A DNA stretch of 47,633 nucleotides from CAJKWP01 sp964554475 (lineage in GTDB: Bacteria > Bacillota > Clostridia > Christensenellales > UBA1242): contig CAZKOT010000004.1 in the NCBI GenBank assembly GCA_964554475.1, forward strand, positions 1 through 47,633. Reading direction: 5' to 3'. Below, one piece after another: positions 41,687 through 47,633 of the stretch. The notes below the pieces were generated by a model. That model was given only the letters and a program-made list of their open reading frames with translations, had not been told where the DNA came from and ran no database searches. Numbering within the stretch: the first letter of the stretch is position 1; each line of letters starts with the position of its first letter. Made by a program: the position numbers and the translations under genes.

Positions 41687-41827
41687 AATAGTTAAACCTC
41701 TTTTAAATAATATAAAATATTATAACCTAGTTACAAAAAAAAACAAAATAAAGAAATTAATTTCATTTGCAAATAATTTAAAAATACAACAAGGTTATTT
41801 ATCACGATTATAATATACGTCAAAAAT

Positions 41828-41856
41828 TTGTAAAATTTTTGCGACTATGCTATTAT
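41828..41856 (+). promoter_or_regulatory. Extended -10 promoter for the DUF4097-like gene
   Basis: TTGTAA (41828-41833), 17-base spacer, TATTAT (41851-41856) with TG one base before it (41848-41849). GGGGG (41863-41867) precedes ATG 41875. Confidence 0.7.
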
Positions 41857-41874
41857 TTACTTGGGGGATGAAAA

Positions 41875-43590
41875 ATGGCAAGTCAAGTAAATAAAGGTTT
41901 TTTGACATACTTTATGCTTTTTGTCGGCATAGTGTTTGGTGCAATTCTCGTTTGTGCATCAATAATGATTATTATGCCTGGCACGGTTATTTTTGGCTTT
42001 ACATACGAAAATTATAACTCAAAAGTAACAATAAAGAATTTAAACGGCGTTGATGAGGGATATTTACAAACAGAATATGTTAATTTAGAGGGCGAAACCA
42101 TTCCTCGCGAAGCTCCTACTATCCCTGGAGAAGGAACCCCTAATCCAAATTTTAAATATTTTGAAATAGCAAACATTTCAAAAATTGTAATAATAACTAA
42201 TCATGTAAAATTTGCAACAGTTCAAAACAGTGATAATAACAGAATTGAAATTATTAATTCTGCTAAAGGATTTTCAAAGCAGGATGAAATAACACCTTTT
42301 AGAGTAACAAAATGCTATGACGTGGCAACAAAAACTCTTAAAATTACCATTTCTGACACAAATCCAAAATTAAGTTTTTCTAACAATAGAGCGGTGTATT
42401 TATTCCTTAATAGCACAGATCTTGGTGAAGTGGCTTTTGAAATTACCACAGAAAGTGGAAGTGTTGATTTTGGAAGCACAACTTTTTCGACCCGCTCAAT
42501 TAATAATATTGAGGTTGATAGTGTAGATTTTAGTACAACAACAGGTAATTTTTTTCTTTCAAAAAACACAAATATTCAAACTACTCTTAACGTTGTAGCT
42601 GAAAAATCAACCGTTACATTACAGAAAGATTTAGATTTATTAAACTCGGCATCATTCAAAATTACTGATGGAAGAATTTACACTCAAAATTTAAAAGCAC
42701 CTATAATAAATTTTAAAGGTCAAACTTGTTTTATTAATTCAAAAAATCTTAATATGAAAACAACTGTTTCATCCGTTGTTGACACACCTCCTTTGGGAAC
42801 TCCTGCTGGAACAAGCACCGTCACAACAACTGACACAACATCAATTCCTGGCACCACAATTATAACAACAGTAGTAACTCAAGTTGTGGTTTTGGGGCTT
42901 TTGGCTGAAAGAACGACAACAACAACTGTAACAACAATGACTCCTGGCGAAGTAAATTATGAAGTGAAAAATGGAGATTTTAATGTTGACAATATAATTG
43001 GAAATTTAACAGATTCTGTAACCCCTGGTTCGGTTGATGTTAAAAATGTTGTTTTTAGAATTAAAAATATAACAGGTAATTTTTCAATACCGGCAACCGA
43101 AGCTGGAGCGATTGAAATTGACGAGATTTCGGGAGAAATTGCGGTTGTTGGAAAATCCACCAATATCACAATTAAAAAAGCAAATGGCGCAGTTGATATT
43201 GCAACCGAAACTGGTGATGTTAAGTTGCTAGTTACAGATACAAATGCTAATCAAATACAAGTTGAAACAACAAAGGGCGATATCATTGCATTATTTGAAA
43301 ACGAATGGACAAGCACCAATAACACATTAACGACAACTGAAGGTGAAATTAGACTTTTTTATAAAACTGGAGTAAATTTCACGACAGAATCAAACACTTC
43401 AGGACAGATTGATTTTGTTGATGATGACAAGCATTATTCAGACAGTGCTGTTGCAATTATTGGTTATCCTGTACCGCTTAATCCAGGCGACCCAGTTCCA
43501 TCATATCCAAATAAAATAACCATGACAAGCGAGTTCGGAAATATCAGAATTGACCGAGATGCAAATGTTACATGGGCATTAGCTGGATAA
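41875..43590 (+). CDS. Membrane-anchored DUF4097-like (adhesin/beta-helix) surface protein
   Basis: 571 aa. One strong N-terminal helix (about 9-38) anchors it; there is no lipobox or sortase signal. The exterior part has repeated beta-strand units of the type TESGSVDFGS, TTGNFFLSK, TETGDVKLLV, TTKGDIIALF and TTEGEIRLFY, the S/T-x-G-x-I/V pattern of DUF4097 putative adhesins that fold as a beta-helix. A Thr/Val-rich insert (about 305-360) splits the two repeat halves. It is divergent from the VirB4-like gene, so both may belong to one surface function, but that is inference. Thr-rich composition may also allow glycosylation. Confidence 0.78.
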   Translation: MASQVNKGFLTYFMLFVGIVFGAILVCASIMIIMPGTVIFGFTYENYNSKVTIKNLNGVDEGYLQTEYVNLEGETIPREAPTIPGEGTPNPNFKYFEIANISKIVIITNHVKFATVQNSDNNRIEIINSAKGFSKQDEITPFRVTKCYDVATKTLKITISDTNPKLSFSNNRAVYLFLNSTDLGEVAFEITTESGSVDFGSTTFSTRSINNIEVDSVDFSTTTGNFFLSKNTNIQTTLNVVAEKSTVTLQKDLDLLNSASFKITDGRIYTQNLKAPIINFKGQTCFINSKNLNMKTTVSSVVDTPPLGTPAGTSTVTTTDTTSIPGTTIITTVVTQVVVLGLLAERTTTTTVTTMTPGEVNYEVKNGDFNVDNIIGNLTDSVTPGSVDVKNVVFRIKNITGNFSIPATEAGAIEIDEISGEIAVVGKSTNITIKKANGAVDIATETGDVKLLVTDTNANQIQVETTKGDIIALFENEWTSTNNTLTTTEGEIRLFYKTGVNFTTESNTSGQIDFVDDDKHYSDSAVAIIGYPVPLNPGDPVPSYPNKITMTSEFGNIRIDRDANVTWALAG

Positions 43591-43604
43591 ATATAAATAA
43601 AGTC

Positions 43605-43646
43605 AAAAAAGCAAGTAATATATTTTTAAATTAACTTGCTTTTTTT
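43605..43646 (+). terminator. Terminator after the DUF4097-like gene
   Basis: AAAAAAGCAAGT pairs with ACTTGCTTTTTT across an AT-rich loop, ending in T residues. Confidence 0.8.
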
Positions 43647-43934
43647 ATAATCAAATTTATTGAAAAAAATCTAATCCATTAAAAAAAATGCAATTTTTTA
43701 TATTTATAGAAAATTATAATCGTTGTATCACTTGACAACATTTTTTTATTATTATATTATGTTTAAGCATTTATGAAAAAGAATAATAATATTATTAATT
43801 ACTTCATTTTTAAAACAATTCTTAATTGAAATTTAGTATTATAATTAAAAAAAAGAGAGATTTTAAACAGTATTAATTTTGTTAATATTTAAAAGAGAAT
43901 AATGTAGCTATAATATTCCTTTTTTTAAAAACAT
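43647..43934. other. AT-rich gap before tRNA-Leu
   Basis: Contains a promoter-like pair TTGACA (43732-43737)-N17-TATTAT (43755-43760), 168 bases before the tRNA, and a closer TTTAAA-N17-TAATAT just upstream of it. No ORF with a ribosome binding site is visible (an 18-codon frame from 43773 lacks one). Confidence 0.5.
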
Positions 43935-44016
43935 GGGAGCGTGGTGGAATGGCAGACACGCATGTTTAAGGGGCATGTGAGAAATCGTGGGGGTTCAAGT
44001 CCCCCCGCTCCCACCA
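43935..44016 (+). tRNA. tRNA-Leu(AAG)
   Basis: Acceptor stem GGGAGCG (43935-43941) pairs with CGCTCCC (44006-44012), discriminator A and encoded CCA (44014-44016). The D-arm is GTGGAATGGCAGACAC; the anticodon stem CATGT/GCATG encloses loop TTAAGGG, giving anticodon AAG (CUU codons). The T-arm is GGGGG-TTCAAGT-CCCCC. The variable arm is about 11 bases, the short end for leucine tRNAs. A perfect terminator follows. Confidence 0.95.
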
Positions 44017-44030
44017 AGTATAATAAATTT

Positions 44031-44061
44031 GAACACTATCGTAAAGATAGTGTTCGTTTTT
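44031..44061 (+). terminator. Terminator after tRNA-Leu
   Basis: GAACACTATC (44031-44040), loop GTAAA, GATAGTGTTC (44046-44055), then GTTTTT: a perfect ten-base stem. Confidence 0.95.
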
Positions 44062-44103
44062 AAATTGTTTAAATATAATTTTTTTAGCATAATTTTTTTT
44101 ATA

Positions 44104-45873
44104 CTACTCCTCTAAAAGTGACCAATTATCCAAATTCCATGCATCACCATTGATTGCTTTTTTACCGTTATATGCTGTTTGTGAGTAGTAATTTCCATCT
44201 GCCCAGCCTGTCCAAGTGGTTAAATAAAAATATCTTATTTGATGAACATCTGGCTCAGCTAATTCAAAATATGATAGTTCAGTTGTTAAATCGTCAGCCC
44301 CGATGAGTTTCAAGATTGTTGGAACAAAATTTCGATTTGAAGTTTCTGCTGTTGTATTTATTGAAAGTGGGACATTATCGTCAACACCTTTTTGTTTTAC
44401 CATTAAAGTTGCTGTTGCGTTATTAAAACCACCCTTTCTCCAACCATCTCCATGATCTGCCATAATAAATATTGTTGAATTTTCGAAGATATCAAGTTCC
44501 TTCATTTGATTAAAATATTCATTAAGAATATTAAAAATACCATAGCTTTGGGCAGATGATCTTTCATCAAGAGTCAAATTTACATTTGACGGTTCTAGAT
44601 ATTCATTATAAAAATAAGGAAGATGCGGTCCGTTAAGATGAACAAAGTTAAAGACATTTTTCTCTTGAATATTTGATATGCCTTCTTCTTTTAGCAAAGA
44701 ATTGTATGTAAGGTCTGTGTTAGGAGACATAAATTTTGGATAATAATCGCTTTTTAATTTAATATTATCAATTTCAACAAGCTCATTTCCCAAATTTGAA
44801 TAGTTGGAGATAGCTAAATTATTTTTTAATATGAAGGGACTTGACCTTAAAAGTGATAATTGTAACATTGAATTAAAAATTTTGTTGTTATTAAGAAATC
44901 GATTTTCTAGTAAAACTTTTTTTATATTATCAAAATAAGGCATAAGAACTCCTAGATTTTGATATGTAGCGGATCCATTAAAAAGACCATTAACAACATA
45001 ATTCCGCTCATGTAAGGCATTAAACAATATATTATTTTCCCATGCTTTTAAATAAAATTCACTGGCAGTTTGTGTTTGAGTAAATTCAATGTTTGTTAAA
45101 GTTGAAAGAACACTTGGAAAAGTTTGACCATATTGTGATAGATTATTTTTAAAAAATGTAAAACCATTGAAAATGTCCTTTGATTCTGACCATTTGTCAA
45201 ACACATCTTGTGTTGTTCGAGTATCTAAAGCATCTATTAAAAATACAACTATATTTTCACCATTTTTTGAAAGCTTTGAATATTCCTCAAAAGAAGAATA
45301 ACTCAAATAATTGTTATCACTTTTTTGGGGTGCACTTATTGAAACACCAATTAATCCAACAAATTGCATCACAAAAATGAGTGAGCATAATATAAGTGTA
45401 ATTTTTTTAAATAATTCATTTTTCTTTATTATTATAAAAATTGTTGGGGCAAGAATAATAATAACGTAAATGATAAGATTAAGCCAAACCATAAACTCGC
45501 TTGCACTATGTGCACCTCCACCGTCTAACCTATTAACATAATTACTGTTATATAATAAAATCTGTAAATATTGTGCTAATGTTAGACCTAACAACAATGC
45601 AAGCATAATATGAAATGCAATTTTACAATAATTACAGGTAATAAGTAATACAATAAACAAGCCAAGTAGAATCAAAAGACTTCGCCAAACAAATAACCAA
45701 ACAACTTCACCGACCGAAACTCCAAATTCTGATTGGTTTGATATTAAAATATCAAATTCACTGAATATAAACATATTAAAAACAACTGAGAGACTAAATA
45801 CAATTATTAAAATAAGTTCTTTTTTACTCACATTCTTAATCATGCCATATAAAAACTTTTTAATTTTTTCCAT
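44104..45873 (-). CDS. Membrane-bound sulfatase/LtaS-fold enzyme, copy 1
   Basis: 589 aa. Five membrane helices fill the first 200 residues; the rest is an extracellular alkaline-phosphatase-superfamily domain. Metal and catalytic segments are FLIDALDTR (near 212), SQYGQTFPSV (near 250, probable nucleophile Thr in QTFPSV), HLNGPH (near 413) and IMADHGDGW (near 472). This plan is shared by lipoteichoic acid synthases and phosphoethanolamine or phosphoglycerol transferases. It is a close paralogue of the next gene, with long blocks identical by eye. AAGGAAAA lies 11 bases before the ATG. Substrate unknown; phosphoglycerol or phosphoethanolamine transfer onto an envelope polymer is most likely. 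Confidence 0.82.
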   Translation of the reverse strand: MEKIKKFLYGMIKNVSKKELILIIVFSLSVVFNMFIFSEFDILISNQSEFGVSVGEVVWLFVWRSLLILLGLFIVLLITCNYCKIAFHIMLALLLGLTLAQYLQILLYNSNYVNRLDGGGAHSASEFMVWLNLIIYVIIILAPTIFIIIKKNELFKKITLILCSLIFVMQFVGLIGVSISAPQKSDNNYLSYSSFEEYSKLSKNGENIVVFLIDALDTRTTQDVFDKWSESKDIFNGFTFFKNNLSQYGQTFPSVLSTLTNIEFTQTQTASEFYLKAWENNILFNALHERNYVVNGLFNGSATYQNLGVLMPYFDNIKKVLLENRFLNNNKIFNSMLQLSLLRSSPFILKNNLAISNYSNLGNELVEIDNIKLKSDYYPKFMSPNTDLTYNSLLKEEGISNIQEKNVFNFVHLNGPHLPYFYNEYLEPSNVNLTLDERSSAQSYGIFNILNEYFNQMKELDIFENSTIFIMADHGDGWRKGGFNNATATLMVKQKGVDDNVPLSINTTAETSNRNFVPTILKLIGADDLTTELSYFELAEPDVHQIRYFYLTTWTGWADGNYYSQTAYNGKKAINGDAWNLDNWSLLEE

Positions 45874-46103
45874 TTCTTTGTTTTCCTTTGTAAGAATTTA
45901 TCCTATTTAATGTTATATTGTGAGCTGGCCGTTAGGGTCTAGAGCTTCACCCTGTGTGCGTTTTTTTCGTTTTGTAAATTACTGACGCATTGCCACTGCT
46001 TTCTTACGAAAGCGTCGCAATAACATTCGACTGTTTTATATCAAAATGGAACAAATATAATCTCGTGTACAATTTTAAAAAATTATTTTTGCTTTAAAGT
46101 TTT
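45874..46103. other. Spacer between the tandem sulfatase-fold genes with hairpins
   Basis: The middle (about 45925-46030) is richer in GC than its surroundings. It contains AGGGT/ACCCT (45934-45938 with 45949-45953), then GTGTGCG and seven T, and the competing stems GACGC/GCGTC (45984-45988 with 46012-46016) and GCTTTC-TTAC-GAAAGC (45998-46013). It may hold a terminator or a remnant of a mobile repeat. No ORF is seen. Confidence 0.4.
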
Positions 46104-47633
46104 CTAATTCGCCAAAAGTGACCAATTATCCAAATTCCTCGCATCTCCCATAATTTCGTATTTACCTTTATATTCTGTTTGAAAATTGAAATCTCCATTC
46201 AAGCCAGTCCAAGAGGTTACTGTCCAAGATGTTAAATAAACATATCTTGTCTGAGTAACACCCGCAGCCAATTCAAAATATGATGGTTCTGTTGTTAATT
46301 CATCAGCATCAATAAGCTTTAGTATTGTTGGAACAAAATTTCGATTAGAAGTTTCTGCTGTTTCATTTGTTTGGAGTGGGACATTATCTCCAATACCTTT
46401 TGGCTTTATCATTAAAGTTGCTCTTGCATTCCCATAACTATGATTATACAAAAAAGTGTGCCCATGGTCAGCTAAAACAATTATTGTTGAATTTTCGAAA
46501 ATACCAAGTTCTTTCATTTGATTAAAATAATTATCAAGAATTTTAAAAACACCATAACTTTGGCCACTAGCTTTGTTTATATCCTTACTGTTTGAACTTT
46601 CATCAATTTGCAGGTTTTCATTAAAATAATAGTGAGGATGTGCTCCGTTAAGGTGAACAAAACTAAAGACTTTTTTCTCCTGTGTATTTGATAATTTATT
46701 TTCAGTTAATAAGGAATTGTAAATAAGGTCAGTTTTAGGAGAAGCTACTTTGGGATAATAATCATTTTTTATTTCCATATTTTCTTCAATAACATTATTA
46801 ACGTCAATTTCAATAAACTCATTTCCCAAATTTGCAAAATTGGAAATTGTTAAATTATTTTTTAATATGAATGGACTTGATCTAAAAAGGGATAATTGTA
46901 ACATTGAATTAAAAATTTTGTTATCATTAAGAACTCGATTTTCATAAGATACTGTCTTAATATTATCAAAATAAGGCATTACATCTTCTATATTTTGATA
47001 TGTAGCGGCTCCATTAATAAATAGGCCATTTACAACATAATTCTGCTCATGTAAAGCATCAAATAATTTATTGCTATTCCATGCTTTTGGCAAAAATTCA
47101 CTGGGAGTTTGTGTTTCGGTGAACTCATAATTTGTTAAAATTGAAACAACACTTGGAAAAGTTTGACAATATTGTGATAAATTATTTTCAAAAAATGTAA
47201 AACCATTGAAAATTTCTTGTGATTCTGGCCATATATCAAAAACATTTTCTGTTAATCGAGTGTCTAAGGCATCTACTAAAAATACAACTATATTATCATC
47301 ATTTTCTGAAAGATTTGAATATTCACCAAAAGAAAAATAACTTAAATAATTGCTATCACTCATTTGGGGCACAGTTGCGACGGCACCAATTAAGCCAACA
47401 ATTTGCATTACTAAAATAAGTGAACTTAATATAATTGCTATTTTTTTGAATAATTCATTTTTCTTTATTATTATAAATATAATTGGGGCAAAAATAATTA
47501 TGACGAAAATAACAAGATTAAGCCAAACCATATATTCAGGAGCATTATGTGCACCTCCACCATCTAAACTATTAACATAATTACTGTTAAATAATAAAAT
47601 CTGTAAATACTGAGCTAATGTTAAACCTAACAA
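46104..47633 (-). CDS. Membrane-bound sulfatase/LtaS-fold enzyme, copy 2 (5' end beyond the window)
   Basis: 509 residues are visible; the first visible residues fall inside what is the third membrane helix of copy 1, so the N-terminus lies past 47633. The catalytic segments are FLVDALDTR, SQYCQTFPSV, HLNGAH and LADHGHTFL, each aligned with copy 1. It differs by short insertions (for example after FIEIDVNNVIEEN and around SSNSKDINKASG) and by His instead of Asp-Gly after ADHG. Two tandem, diverged copies in one orientation imply an old duplication and perhaps different acceptors. Confidence 0.82.
   Translation of the reverse strand: MLGLTLAQYLQILLFNSNYVNSLDGGGAHNAPEYMVWLNLVIFVIIIFAPIIFIIIKKNELFKKIAIILSSLILVMQIVGLIGAVATVPQMSDSNYLSYFSFGEYSNLSENDDNIVVFLVDALDTRLTENVFDIWPESQEIFNGFTFFENNLSQYCQTFPSVVSILTNYEFTETQTPSEFLPKAWNSNKLFDALHEQNYVVNGLFINGAATYQNIEDVMPYFDNIKTVSYENRVLNDNKIFNSMLQLSLFRSSPFILKNNLTISNFANLGNEFIEIDVNNVIEENMEIKNDYYPKVASPKTDLIYNSLLTENKLSNTQEKKVFSFVHLNGAHPHYYFNENLQIDESSNSKDINKASGQSYGVFKILDNYFNQMKELGIFENSTIIVLADHGHTFLYNHSYGNARATLMIKPKGIGDNVPLQTNETAETSNRNFVPTILKLIDADELTTEPSYFELAAGVTQTRYVYLTSWTVTSWTGLNGDFNFQTEYKGKYEIMGDARNLDNWSLLAN

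Noticed and set aside
38990..43590. Integrated conjugative element
   Set aside because: Only the VirB4-like ATPase is present; there is no integrase, relaxase, att repeat or change of base composition, and core genes surround it.
1..47633. CRISPR arrays, rRNA genes, transposases, prophage genes
   Set aside because: Looked for on both strands; no regularly spaced repeats, rRNA signatures, transposase or phage structural genes were found.

Overview
The window is about 47.6 kb of very AT-rich DNA with ordinary bacterial codons, AAGGAG-type ribosome binding sites and -35/-10 promoters. It holds a spoVM homologue between rpmB and the asp23/fakA pair (the arrangement I recall from Bacillus subtilis), spoVG, a fused single-chain glycyl-tRNA synthetase, a SCIFF-type peptide with its radical-SAM maturase, and a zinc-type L28. 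Together these point to an uncultured, low-GC, probably spore-forming Clostridia-like Firmicute. Two runs of exactly ten Ns (25650-25659 and 34037-34046) mark scaffold joins, so this is a draft or metagenome assembly. Gene density is normal. No plasmid, phage, CRISPR array or insertion sequence with a transposase was seen.

Layout. 57-5421, minus strand: a surface-polymer-like operon (CofD/YvcK-like protein, HAD phosphatase, GlmU-N/CofC-like nucleotidyltransferase, membrane GT2 glycosyltransferase) followed by galU. 5422-5874: gene-free and capable of extended RNA pairing. 5875-8411: a small membrane protein, then a stand-alone GlmU acetyltransferase half and glmM. 8601-11416: an unknown protein, a lipid kinase carrying an unusual cysteine cluster, and purC. 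11557-13956: a short Orn/Lys/Arg decarboxylase-like enzyme, overlapped by a 46-aa SCIFF-like peptide gene that lacks two family cysteines, and the radical-SAM/SPASM maturase. 14299-17076: fhs, a 54-aa peptide with ten cysteines, a degraded dispersed-repeat-like block and a Sua5/TsaC gene. 17123-20159: a 32-aa basic peptide behind a perfect consensus promoter, rpmB, spoVM (minus), asp23 and fakA. 20241-31726: uvrC, two sugar-type MFS transporters, hup, glyQS, the rpsF-ssb-rpsR operon, a lipoprotein and gpmI. 32012-43590: a large membrane-anchored GLUG-repeat protein, spoVG, murC, a four-helix membrane protein, an HD hydrolase, an orphan VirB4-like ATPase and a DUF4097-like surface protein. 43935-47633: tRNA-Leu(AAG) and two tandem membrane-bound sulfatase/LtaS-fold enzymes, the second cut by the window edge.

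How the genes fit together. Many genes feed envelope construction: galU and glmM/GlmU-C make sugar nucleotides, the GT2 operon and the tandem sulfatase-fold enzymes probably build or decorate a polymer, murC makes peptidoglycan precursors, and three exported proteins sit at the surface. Housekeeping genes for translation, repair and one-carbon or purine metabolism are interleaved. Several start codons (6477, 11557, 22070, perhaps 36093) lie 6-7 bases after a -10 box with no Shine-Dalgarno sequence, which suggests leaderless mRNAs. Most promising for follow-up are the divergent SCIFF-like peptide locus, the CofD-like/nucleotidyltransferase/HAD/GT2 operon, the ten-cysteine peptide, the orphan VirB4 and the structured intergenic region.
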